A stretch of DNA of 64,000 bases from Candidatus Gastranaerophilales bacterium (GTDB lineage Bacteria; Cyanobacteriota; Vampirovibrionia; Gastranaerophilales; Gastranaerophilaceae): the NCBI GenBank assembly GCA_944323655.1, contig CALUTL010000001.1:62001-126000 (forward strand), given 5' to 3'. Positions within the stretch are counted from its first letter, which is position 1; every line of letters begins with the position of its first letter. The position numbers and the translations under genes are program-made. The notes beneath the pieces were generated by a model that ran no database searches, was not told the origin of the DNA, and worked only from the letters and a program-made list of their open reading frames with translations. Below, piece by piece: positions 45,948 through 53,636 of this stretch.

Positions 45948-46364
45948 ATGTACACAATAAAAGAAGTTGCCGACAAACTGGAAATATCAGAACACACCCT
46001 TAGATTTTGGGCAAAAAGCGGATTTTTTCCTTTTGTTAAAAGAGATAAAAACAATATACGGCAGTTTTCGGAAAGCGACCTTGATTGGGTCAAAATCGTA
46101 AAATGCCTGCGCTCTGTCGGAACAGAAAATAAAGCAATAAAAAAGTACATTGATCTTTGCATAAAAGGTGATTCCACAATAAAAGAAAGATACAATATTA
46201 TTCTTGACACAAAGAAAAAAGCTTTATTACAGATGGAGGAATTGCAAAAACAACTTTCTTTATTGGATTTTAAAGAAAAATTTTACGAAAACCTTATTGA
46301 AAACAACTTAAAAGACACCTGGAACCCTATGAATAAAAAAGAGGCAGAAGAAGCAGTTTTGTAG
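45948..46364 (+). CDS. MerR-family regulator, AdhR-like
   Basis: 138-aa transcriptional regulator. Helix-turn-helix and wing: YTIKEVADKLEISEHTLRFWAKSGFFPFVKRDKNNIRQFSESDLDWVKIVKCLRSVG; then a coiled coil (DTKKKALLQMEELQKQLSLLDFKEKFYENL). The pattern matches the AdhR/NmlR type, which in Bacillus responds to aldehydes and controls dehydrogenase or aldo/keto reductase genes. It lacks an obvious Cys in the coiled coil. The aldo/keto reductase operon beginning at 55459 has a palindrome in its promoter and is a candidate target, by inference. AAGGAG precedes the start. Confidence 0.88.
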   Translation: MYTIKEVADKLEISEHTLRFWAKSGFFPFVKRDKNNIRQFSESDLDWVKIVKCLRSVGTENKAIKKYIDLCIKGDSTIKERYNIILDTKKKALLQMEELQKQLSLLDFKEKFYENLIENNLKDTWNPMNKKEAEEAVL

Positions 46365-46383
46365 ATAAAATTAAATTAAAAAT

Positions 46384-47406
46384 CTAAAGCTTTTTATCAA
46401 TTTTTTCAGCCAAATAAGTTGAAATCACAGGCAAAATCCCGTAATAAATTCCCGCAAAAATTATAGCGGGTCTTAGGATATTTATACCCTCAATATATTT
46501 TGCAAGTTTCGGATCGGATTTATTCAATTTAGCAAATTTATCGACAAATTTTTGGGTTTTATTTTTGATAATCTTATCTACAAAATATCCGCCGCCAAGA
46601 GTTGCGGCTGTTGAAATAACGTAATTCCAAATCAGCGGATTTTTGCGATTTTCTTTAATTTTTTTATTATTTTTTATCAGCAAAGCATTTGAAGAAGTAA
46701 GTAAAATATCGGTTGCGGCAGTCATATGTTTTGCGACATTTTTTTCATCATTCTGAAACTTTTTTACAAATTTTTGAAAATAAGAATTATCCAGAATTTT
46801 AGCAATTCCACCCGAAAGCTTTTCACCTGCAACACCTGTAAACGGAACTTTTTTATCTTTGCCTGCAAAAACCGTTTTTAAATTGTTCTCATAATTTTCA
46901 GATTCTACATTAACCGCTTGTTTTTTACGGTGCAATAAATTGTCCATAATTAAAGGAATCAGAGAAATAGTTAAGAGTGATTTCGGGACAGCAGAAAGTG
47001 TTCCGGCTCCAAGTTTAATGATTTGTGTTCCGAACCTGTAAGCTTTTGCATCAGTAATCTTGCCGGCAGAAGGCGCAAGAGAAGAAATCGTTCCTTTTTT
47101 AAGATATTTAGCCGGATTTTCGTCAATTCTTTTTACTGCATTTTCTATAGGAAGTGCCACAGCCTCAACCATTCCGAATTTCACAAGTCCTGAACTGATT
47201 GAACTTACGCTTGCATATTCTTTATTTTCTCTTTCAACATTCGGTGTTGCAAAAATTGCTAAAGGTCTTACAACAAGCGACATTCCTAATGAAGTCACTG
47301 CCGCAAAAGAAGTTCCGTGCTCTGAGATTTTTTCTAATCCCTTAAGAACGGTCTTATTGGTCATTATGGTTTTAAAATTTATTCCGCTGATTTGATTAAT
47401 TTTCAT
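46384..47406 (-). CDS. Membrane-associated protein of unknown function
   Basis: Not recognised; 340 aa. It starts MKINQISGINFKTIMTNKTV, a short N-terminal pattern (xNxxxxINFK) that I associate with lineage-specific families of Melainabacteria. Several weakly hydrophobic helices (FAAVTSLGMSLVVRPLAIFA, NYVISTAATLGGGYFVD, ILRPAIIFAGIYYGILPVIS) alternate with Lys-rich segments. No signal peptide. AGGT lies before the ATG. Confidence 0.7.
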   Translation of the reverse strand: MKINQISGINFKTIMTNKTVLKGLEKISEHGTSFAAVTSLGMSLVVRPLAIFATPNVERENKEYASVSSISSGLVKFGMVEAVALPIENAVKRIDENPAKYLKKGTISSLAPSAGKITDAKAYRFGTQIIKLGAGTLSAVPKSLLTISLIPLIMDNLLHRKKQAVNVESENYENNLKTVFAGKDKKVPFTGVAGEKLSGGIAKILDNSYFQKFVKKFQNDEKNVAKHMTAATDILLTSSNALLIKNNKKIKENRKNPLIWNYVISTAATLGGGYFVDKIIKNKTQKFVDKFAKLNKSDPKLAKYIEGINILRPAIIFAGIYYGILPVISTYLAEKIDKKL

Positions 47407-47469
47407 TTTGACCTACTTATAGTAGACAACACACAAGATAAAAAGTAAAATATTTCATTAATTTTGTAA

Positions 47470-47475
47470 TATAAT
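47470..47475 (+). promoter_or_regulatory. -10 box, near-leaderless pnuC
   Basis: TATAAT, seven bases, then the pnuC ATG: a predicted leader of zero or one base. Confidence 0.55.
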
Positions 47476-47482
47476 TATTTCA

Positions 47483-48181
47483 ATGAAATTTGCAGAATTT
47501 ATAAAGTCAGAACTTAAAGGCTGGGGGAAATTTGAGAGGGTTTTCTTCCCGCTTGAAATTCTTTTTATAATTGTATTATCTTTTCTGATAAACGACAGCA
47601 AAATCGCACTTGTGTCGGCTGTCTGCGGAATTTTGTACACAATTCTTGCGGGAAAAGGTAAAATCTCCTGCTATGCTTTCGGACTTTCAGGAACCTTATG
47701 TTATTCATACTTGTCTTTCGCAAACAGATTATGGGGAAATCTTGCACTTTACCTGCTTTTTTATTTCCCGATGCAAATTTTAGGTATCTTTAAGTGGAAA
47801 AAACATCTTAAAAAATCTTCACAGGAAATTATTAAAACAAGACTTTCAAAAAAAGAAAGAATCTTTTATCTTTTATCGGCAACATTTATATCTTTTATTT
47901 TAAGCCTGATTCTGAAAAAAACGGGCGATGCAACACCTTATATCGACGGGGTTACGACAATATTTTCAATTTTCGGAATGATTTTTACCGTCAAAAGATG
48001 TATTGAACAATGGTACGTTTGGATTCTTGTAAACGGATTGTCCGTTGTTATGTGGATTGAAGCATATATAAACGGCTCAAACTGTCTTGCAACAGTCATT
48101 ATGTGGATAACTTATTTTCTGCTCGCTTTCTATTTTCTGCACAACTGGAAAAAAGAAACCGAAAATTATACAGAAAATTAA
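47483..48181 (+). CDS. pnuC: Nicotinamide riboside transporter PnuC
   Basis: Inner-membrane facilitator for nicotinamide riboside (NAD precursor) uptake, a seven-helix protein related to SWEET transporters. The 232-aa sequence has the family's aromatic core motifs: NLALYLLFYFPMQILGIFKWKKH in helix 3 and RCIEQWYVWILVNGLSVVMWI in helices 5-6. No NAD-metabolism gene or riboswitch lies beside it; its transcript is predicted nearly leaderless. It converges with larE, overlapping its stop by four bases. Confidence 0.93.
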   Translation: MKFAEFIKSELKGWGKFERVFFPLEILFIIVLSFLINDSKIALVSAVCGILYTILAGKGKISCYAFGLSGTLCYSYLSFANRLWGNLALYLLFYFPMQILGIFKWKKHLKKSSQEIIKTRLSKKERIFYLLSATFISFILSLILKKTGDATPYIDGVTTIFSIFGMIFTVKRCIEQWYVWILVNGLSVVMWIEAYINGSNCLATVIMWITYFLLAFYFLHNWKKETENYTEN

Positions 48182-48963
48182 ATATCCATACTTCCGCTTC
48201 TTAAACCCTCCGCATCAAGAGTTATGTATTTAAAGCCGATAGCTTTTAAGGATTTTATTATATCTTCTCTTTTTTCTAAAAATTCATTGAATTTTTGAGG
48301 AGTTATCTCAAGCCTTGCAACATCCCCGTGAAGCCTCAGCCGATTTGCCTCAAAACCGTTTTTTGCTAATATTTTTTCACCCTGCTTAACAATTTCAATC
48401 TTCGTTTCCTCTAAATTTGTTCCGTAAGGGAAACGGGTTGCAATACAAGGTTTTGAAGGTTTTAAACAGTCTTTAAGCCCCAATTCTTTTGCCATTTCTC
48501 GAATTTCGGATTTGGTAATCTCAAACTCGGCAAATGGAGAAGAAATTTCAAGCTCCTCCAACACTTTTAAACCGGGACGATAAACATTTATGTCATTGAA
48601 ATTTGTTCCGTCCGCAATAAAATTCAATCCGTTTTTTTCGGCAAAATTTTTTAAGCTTGAAAACATAATCTTTTTACACAAATAACAGCGATTTTTAGGA
48701 TTAAAACGAAGCTCTGAATTTTCAAACGGGTTAAAATTGATTATAGTATGCTTTAGCGAACATTGTTTTGCAAAAGCTTCCGCCTCTATGATTTCTTCTT
48801 CCGTCTGAAAAACAGACTTAAAAGTTACCGCCGTAACGTTCATATTCCTACACAAATAAAGCAAAAGCATACTGTCGATTCCGCCTGAAAAAGCAAGGCA
48901 AATACCTTGCTTTTCCTTTTGCGTTAAAAATTCAGATAATTTTTCAAATTTATTATTCATCAA
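48178..48963 (-). CDS. larE: ATP-dependent sacrificial sulfur transferase LarE
   Basis: Adenylates and thiolates the LarB product to make the nickel-pincer nucleotide, sacrificing its own cysteine sulfur. The 261-aa protein has the PP-loop LAFSGGIDSMLLLYLC, NRCYLCKKIMF with two cysteines, FIADGTNFNDI, and KPCIATRFPYGTNLEETK with the Cys at the position of the sulfur donor (Cys176 of the Lactiplantibacillus enzyme). It overlaps the nickel permease gene by 11 bases and ends the nine-gene operon. Confidence 0.95.
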   Translation of the reverse strand: MMNNKFEKLSEFLTQKEKQGICLAFSGGIDSMLLLYLCRNMNVTAVTFKSVFQTEEEIIEAEAFAKQCSLKHTIINFNPFENSELRFNPKNRCYLCKKIMFSSLKNFAEKNGLNFIADGTNFNDINVYRPGLKVLEELEISSPFAEFEITKSEIREMAKELGLKDCLKPSKPCIATRFPYGTNLEETKIEIVKQGEKILAKNGFEANRLRLHGDVARLEITPQKFNEFLEKREDIIKSLKAIGFKYITLDAEGLRSGSMDI

Positions 48964-49852
48964 CCTTAACCGCTTTAAAATCCAAAATCGTTCCCATCAA
49001 ATACATAACCAATGCAACTGCAAAAACACCGAAAATATTCCCGCCCCAAACAGTTGAAAGAATAGAAGATTTAGCCTGAATATTTTCCGAGAAAGAATAA
49101 AGAGCATACTGTGTCTGTAAAACAACGGAATCGGAAATATTCAAAAGCGACCACTCCAACCCGTCAGGTTTTGAACTTGCATAAGGCGCAATCACACCTG
49201 CAAAAACAACCGCTAAAAAAGCCGCCACAGAAGAAAACCCCTTAATCCCAAAACGCTGAGCAGCTAAAACGGCACAACCTGTCACAATTCCTTCCACAAT
49301 TCCGATAGGAAGATGAATTGCAGACATCAATCCTGCAAAATCCCAAACATTACCGCTTACAGAAGCTGATAACACACCTTCTGCAACAACCGCAAGCGCA
49401 CCAAGCTGAAGTGCGGCAATTGATGATAAAAATGCACCAAGAAATATTTGATTTCTTTTTTCAAACGGCTTATAAATAAGAGGATACACGGCAAAACAGG
49501 CAATAATCCCCATATTAAAAATATTACACCCTAACGCCAAAAGTCCTCCATCCGCAAAGAACACCGCCTGAACTAACAGAATTGCACAAATTGCCAAGAA
49601 GGCCGCATAAGGCCCTAAAAGCACCGCAAGCAGTATTCCACCGACAATATGCCCGCTTGAACCCGTCAGAGGAATTGAAAAATTAAGCATTTGTAAAGAA
49701 AATACCAATGCCGTAACCGAAATTAAAGGTAAAATCTTACTTTTAGAAAAATCTTTTTTATATTTTTTAAAAGCCCAAAATGCAGCGGCTCCTGCGGCTA
49801 AAAGTATCGGAATCCCCGTCATTGGACATATTATACCGTTTTCTAAGTGCAT
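48953..49852 (-). CDS. CbiM/NikM-like nickel permease with NikN-type tail
   Basis: Substrate-specific membrane component of an energy-coupling-factor-type metal transporter. The 299-aa protein begins MHLENGIICPMTG, keeping the metal-binding Met-His at the N-terminus of CbiM/NikM, followed by GSSGHIVGGILLAVLLGPYAAFLAICAILLVQAVFFADGGLLALG, the conserved core. The C-terminal segment (YASSKPDGLEWSLLN, a PDGLE domain) corresponds to NikN/CbiN fused to it. Between larC1 and larE, nickel is the likely ligand. Ile/Leu replaces the IPDG of standard CbiM. The ATPase and T components are not in the window. Confidence 0.9.
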   Translation of the reverse strand: MHLENGIICPMTGIPILLAAGAAAFWAFKKYKKDFSKSKILPLISVTALVFSLQMLNFSIPLTGSSGHIVGGILLAVLLGPYAAFLAICAILLVQAVFFADGGLLALGCNIFNMGIIACFAVYPLIYKPFEKRNQIFLGAFLSSIAALQLGALAVVAEGVLSASVSGNVWDFAGLMSAIHLPIGIVEGIVTGCAVLAAQRFGIKGFSSVAAFLAVVFAGVIAPYASSKPDGLEWSLLNISDSVVLQTQYALYSFSENIQAKSSILSTVWGGNIFGVFAVALVMYLMGTILDFKAVKVDE

Positions 49853-49855
49853 AAA

Positions 49856-50638
49856 TTATTCTCCTTTCTCATCTATCAACATAACTCTTAACAGCGGATT
49901 TTCATAAGCTCTTTTACCTGCTCCGTATCCGACTTTTTGAATAACAAACCCCTCCGAAAGTTTTCCCCCCTCATAAAGAGCCGCAGCTATCGCAGCACCT
50001 GTGGGTGTTACCATTTCGCCTTCATTTGCGGTTATTTTAAGAGGAAGTCTATACCTCGCAGCAATTTCGCAAACCGCAGGAACAGGGACAGGAAGCTTGC
50101 CGTGTTGGCATTCCGCAAAACCGCTTCCCTCCGTAAGGGTTGAAAAATATACTTTGTCAGGCTTTAAATCCTCAAATAACACCGAAAAACCAAGTATGTC
50201 CGCAATAGAATCTATCGCTCCGACTTCGTGGAAATGAACTTCCTCAATACTTTTGCCGTGAACTTTTGCTTCAGCTTCGGCAACTATTTTAAAAATTTTC
50301 TTTGCAAGATTTTTAGCCCCTTCATCAGCTTCTGATGCCTCTATTACAGAATTTACGTCCGCCAGATTTCTGTGTTCGTGATGTTTGTGATGGACGTGAT
50401 GACTATGAGGCTCGTTGTGCAAATCGTGTAAATGATTATGCTCCGGCAAAATTACGTCAAAATCCGTTGCCATTATTGCATTTACAGCTTTTCTTGAAAT
50501 TTTATACTGAAATTCATTATTCAAATTCACCGAATCTAAGGCTTTTTCAAGTTTTTCTTTATTCCCGCCGACATCCAAGAGTGCTGCAACAGACATATCG
50601 CCAGAAATTCCAGAAGAACAATCAAAATATAAATCCAT
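49856..50638 (-). CDS. larC1: LarC1-only nickel insertion protein
   Basis: N-terminal part of the nickel insertase LarC, 260 aa. It has YFDCSSGISGDMSVAALLDVG, VHFHEVGAIDSIADILG, ANEGEMVTPTGAAIAAALYEG and KVGYGAGKRAYENPLLRVML, then stops. Full-length LarC continues with a second domain that binds CTP, often made through a programmed frameshift; here the permease gene starts three bases after the stop, so no second part exists at this place. A His-rich loop, with about 12 His between residues 65 and 92, suggests metal storage. Confidence 0.92.
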   Translation of the reverse strand: MDLYFDCSSGISGDMSVAALLDVGGNKEKLEKALDSVNLNNEFQYKISRKAVNAIMATDFDVILPEHNHLHDLHNEPHSHHVHHKHHEHRNLADVNSVIEASEADEGAKNLAKKIFKIVAEAEAKVHGKSIEEVHFHEVGAIDSIADILGFSVLFEDLKPDKVYFSTLTEGSGFAECQHGKLPVPVPAVCEIAARYRLPLKITANEGEMVTPTGAAIAAALYEGGKLSEGFVIQKVGYGAGKRAYENPLLRVMLIDEKGE

Positions 50639-50655
50639 CCCTTATTATCACCTTT

Positions 50656-51342
50656 CTAATTCATCTTTCTTCCGCTACATATAAGCTTATTTATACGGCT
50701 TGCGCTATACCCTGCCCCAAAACCGTTATCTATATTTACAACCGTCATCCCTTCAGCACAAGAGTTAAGCATTGTCAAAAGCGCAGACAATCCCTTAAAA
50801 GAGCTTCCATAACCAACAGATGTTGGAACAGCAATTACCGGAACATCCACAAGCCCCGTCAAAATTCCGCCTAATGCTCCTTCCATGCCTGCAACCGCTA
50901 TAATTACATTCGCTTTTTTAATTTCTTCGATATTGTCAAACAACCTGTGAATCCCTGCAACTCCAACATCATAATATTTTTTGACATTGCTTCCGTAAAA
51001 TTCCGCAGTTTCAGCGGCCTCCTCCGCCACTGGAATATCACCGGTGCCGCCCGTACAAATCGCAACTTCGCCGACTTTTGAAATTTCTTTACTCTTTAAA
51101 ACAAGTGTATTCGCCGGCTCATTATATTCAACTTGAGAAAACTCTCTTTTTAACACGTCAGCTTTTTCTTTATTCACACGAGTTGCAAGAACATTCTGAC
51201 CTTGCTTTTGAAATTCTGCAAATATCTCAACCAACTGCTCCGCTGTTTTACACTCCCCAAAAACCGCCTCTGAACATCCCCTGCGATGTTCTCGGTCTAT
51301 ATCAAGTTTTGCAAATTCTAAGTCTGTATATTTTGGTTCCAT
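50656..51342 (-). CDS. larB: Nickel-pincer cofactor biosynthesis protein LarB
   Basis: PurE-like enzyme that carboxylates and hydrolyses nicotinic acid adenine dinucleotide, first step of nickel-pincer nucleotide formation. The 228-aa protein shows DIDREHRRGCSEAVFGECKTAEQ at the N-terminus, ICTGGTGDIPVAEEAAETAEF, GVAGIHRLFDNI, ANVIIAVAGMEGALGGILTGLVDVPVIAVPTSVGYG. It follows tatC by nine bases and precedes larC1 by 17. LarA, the racemase that uses the cofactor, is absent from the window. Confidence 0.96.
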   Translation of the reverse strand: MEPKYTDLEFAKLDIDREHRRGCSEAVFGECKTAEQLVEIFAEFQKQGQNVLATRVNKEKADVLKREFSQVEYNEPANTLVLKSKEISKVGEVAICTGGTGDIPVAEEAAETAEFYGSNVKKYYDVGVAGIHRLFDNIEEIKKANVIIAVAGMEGALGGILTGLVDVPVIAVPTSVGYGSSFKGLSALLTMLNSCAEGMTVVNIDNGFGAGYSASRINKLICSGRKMN

Positions 51343-51351
51343 AATTCGATT

Positions 51352-52089
51352 TTACTCCTGAGAGTCACTATCAGTCAATGTTTCTGTTTTGTATTTTCTT
51401 GCAACCAAAAGTCCTGCCTCAAACAACAAATACGTCGGAATCCCGACCATTAACTGGCTCACTACATCCGGAGGCGTGAAAATTGCGGCCAATATTAAAA
51501 TCAAAACCACCACATAAGGTCTTTTATCACTTACCGACTCATAAGAAATTACTCCTGACTTTATTAATGCTATTGTAATTAACGGCGCCTGAAACATTAA
51601 CCCGAATGCCAATGCCATCCATAATGTCAGATTTATTACATTTGAAATCCCAAACACAGGATTTATGTTACCGCTTGAAAAACTTATTCCGAAATTAATT
51701 ACCATCGGCATTATTATAAAAATACAAAACATTACGCCTAAAATAAACAATAAACACGAAAAAAATGCCGTTTTTTTAATGAAACTTTTTTCATGGTCAT
51801 ACAGCGCAGGTAATATAAAATCCCAGATTTTTTTCACTGTATAAGGAAAACAAATTACAAAATCCAGCACAAATGCCGTCTTTAGTTGCAGTAAAAACAC
51901 CTCCATCGGCGAAAAGTAATTGAATGCAATACTGCTGTTTCTTGTAATTACCAAAATCAACACGTCCAAAAATTTCGGCGCAAGATAAATCCCTAAAGGA
52001 AGTACAATACATAACGCTATTATACATTTTAATAACGTCTCCCTTAACGCTTCAAGATGCGAAATCAGACTCCCTTCATCCTGCTCCAT
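51352..52089 (-). CDS. tatC: Twin-arginine translocase subunit TatC
   Basis: Core receptor of the Tat pathway, which exports folded proteins with twin-arginine signals across the inner membrane. The 245-aa protein has six helices and the diagnostic motifs ISHLEALRETLLKC (N-terminal), FSPMEVFLLQLKTAFVLDFV, the PALY-type ILPALYDHEKSF, and ALAFGLMFQAPL, with DVVSQLMVGIPTYLLFEAG at the end. Two bases separate it from tatA. With no TatB, this is a minimal TatAC system. Its clients may be encoded by the upstream genes of the same operon. Confidence 0.97.
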   Translation of the reverse strand: MEQDEGSLISHLEALRETLLKCIIALCIVLPLGIYLAPKFLDVLILVITRNSSIAFNYFSPMEVFLLQLKTAFVLDFVICFPYTVKKIWDFILPALYDHEKSFIKKTAFFSCLLFILGVMFCIFIIMPMVINFGISFSSGNINPVFGISNVINLTLWMALAFGLMFQAPLITIALIKSGVISYESVSDKRPYVVVLILILAAIFTPPDVVSQLMVGIPTYLLFEAGLLVARKYKTETLTDSDSQE

Positions 52090-52091
52090 AA

Positions 52092-52325
52092 CTAATTTTC
52101 CGGTCTTTCTTTATCTGTTGACGGATTGAACGCTTCCGGTTTTTCTGCTGTTTCTTCTATTGCATTCTTCAATTCCTGAGCTTCATCTTTTATTATATTC
52201 TTAGCCTTTTTGTATTCATAAGATGCTCTTCCTAATGCTCTTGCTATTTCAGGAATCCTTTTACCCCCGAACAAAAGAATTATTACTACAAGTATGAGAA
52301 TTATTTCAGTTATTCCTAGTGACAT
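52092..52325 (-). CDS. tatA: Twin-arginine translocase subunit TatA
   Basis: Pore- or membrane-weakening subunit of the Tat translocase. The 77-aa protein has the short N-terminal helix (SLGITEIILILVVIILLF), the FGGKRIPEIARALGRA hinge with amphipathic helix, and a charged tail. Its TatA-like, not TatB-like, character comes from the length and the FGxxRIPEIAR pattern. It sits between the NapH-NapG fusion and tatC. Confidence 0.95.
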   Translation of the reverse strand: MSLGITEIILILVVIILLFGGKRIPEIARALGRASYEYKKAKNIIKDEAQELKNAIEETAEKPEAFNPSTDKERPEN

Positions 52326-52340
52326 TTTATTCTCCTTTTC

Positions 52341-53630
52341 TTAAATTGTTTTCTGCTCCCGCACTCCGAATATCTCTATTGCGTGAAAGAAGCAACTGTT
52401 CTTACAAGCTCCGCAGCCTATGCATTTTGAAGCATTTAAAACCGGTACACCGTTTTCAATTATTATAGCATGAGTCGGACATACTCTTGAACATTCTCCG
52501 CATTTTGTACATTTGTCAGAATTTATCATCGCCATCGCTATTCGAGTTTTCTGCTTTTCCTCTTTCGAAATTCTCTTTATTGCACCTGAGGGACAAACTT
52601 CCGAACATTTGTTGCAGTCAAACTTGCAGAACCCTTCGTTATAATCTATCCTTACCGCACCAAATTCCTCGTCAGCTTTTTTTATTATTTTATTAGGGCA
52701 ATTTTCGACACAAAGATTGCAATTTAAACAACTGTTCAAAAATCTTTCCTTACTAACTGCTCCTGCCGGCAAAATTACATCCTTGATTTTTTCGGTAATT
52801 TTATCTTTTATTTCAATTCCAACCTTTATCATGCCGGCAAAAAGCCCTAATGCTGCGGCTGCAATTATAAATTCTCTGCGCTTCGGATTAAATTGTGTTT
52901 TTTTATGAGTAATTCCGTATTTTATTCCGCTTTTCGGGCATACCGATAAGCATTTTAAACATTTTACACAAGTTTCGTTATCAACAGTCTGTGATTTAAA
53001 ATCAATACAACCCGATGGGCAATTCTTTTCGCAGCCCCCGCAAGATACGCAAGCTGACTCATCTATATTAATTTTAAAAAGCGAAACCTTTGAAATTAAC
53101 CCCAAAACCGCTCCGACAGGACAAAAATCCGTACAAAAAATTCGGTCTTTTAATATTACTGCCACAAAAACCACACCAAGCAAAATTAATCCTAAAACAG
53201 CTAAACTTGCTGACGATACAAATATGGAATACGGATCCAAATACCTTATTAAAAACACTGTTCCGCCCGCAAATATCCCCCACACAACTGCCGCAACAAA
53301 ATATTTTATCGGAAAATTTAACCTTTTTTCAGCTCTCGGCTTTCGTATTTTATCCTTTATAAAACCGGCAATTTCCTGCAAAATCCCTAAAGGACAAATT
53401 AAAGAACAATAAATTCGCCAGAAAATAAACGTGACTACGAAAAGCAAAATAAACAATAAAAGCGTTATCAATGAAAAATCTATTACAAGCTTTTGAACAA
53501 GCGGTAAAACCTGAACATCAAATATTTTTATTCCGTAAAAAACACCGAAAACTCCTGCCAGAGCAAGAATAAATACAATCCATGCCACAATTTGACGAAT
53601 TCTGTATATATTTTTACCGCTCAATTTCAT
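52341..53630 (-). CDS. NapH-NapG fusion, six [4Fe-4S] clusters, internal Tat motif
   Basis: 429-aa membrane redox protein. Residues 1-185 resemble NapH: four or five helices with YCSLICPLGILQEI and FCTDFCPVGAVLGL. Two ferredoxin motifs follow (CVSCGGCEKNCP, CVKCLKCLSVCP). Then comes FNPKRREFIIAAAALGLF (about 250-270), a twin-arginine signal followed by a hydrophobic segment, and after it a NapG-like domain with four more motifs (CLNCNLCVENCP, CKFDCNKCSEVCP, CTKCGECSRVCP, CIGCGACKNSCF). It should move electrons from the membrane quinone pool or cytoplasm to a periplasmic partner, probably the neighbouring aldo/keto reductase. Confidence 0.88.
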   Translation of the reverse strand: MKLSGKNIYRIRQIVAWIVFILALAGVFGVFYGIKIFDVQVLPLVQKLVIDFSLITLLLFILLFVVTFIFWRIYCSLICPLGILQEIAGFIKDKIRKPRAEKRLNFPIKYFVAAVVWGIFAGGTVFLIRYLDPYSIFVSSASLAVLGLILLGVVFVAVILKDRIFCTDFCPVGAVLGLISKVSLFKINIDESACVSCGGCEKNCPSGCIDFKSQTVDNETCVKCLKCLSVCPKSGIKYGITHKKTQFNPKRREFIIAAAALGLFAGMIKVGIEIKDKITEKIKDVILPAGAVSKERFLNSCLNCNLCVENCPNKIIKKADEEFGAVRIDYNEGFCKFDCNKCSEVCPSGAIKRISKEEKQKTRIAMAMINSDKCTKCGECSRVCPTHAIIIENGVPVLNASKCIGCGACKNSCFFHAIEIFGVREQKTI

Positions 53631-53636
53631 AAACTT

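Noticed and set aside
49840-49860. Programmed frameshift joining larC1 to a second LarC domain
   Set aside because: The permease gene begins three bases after the stop, with recognisable CbiM sequence, so there is no room for LarC2.
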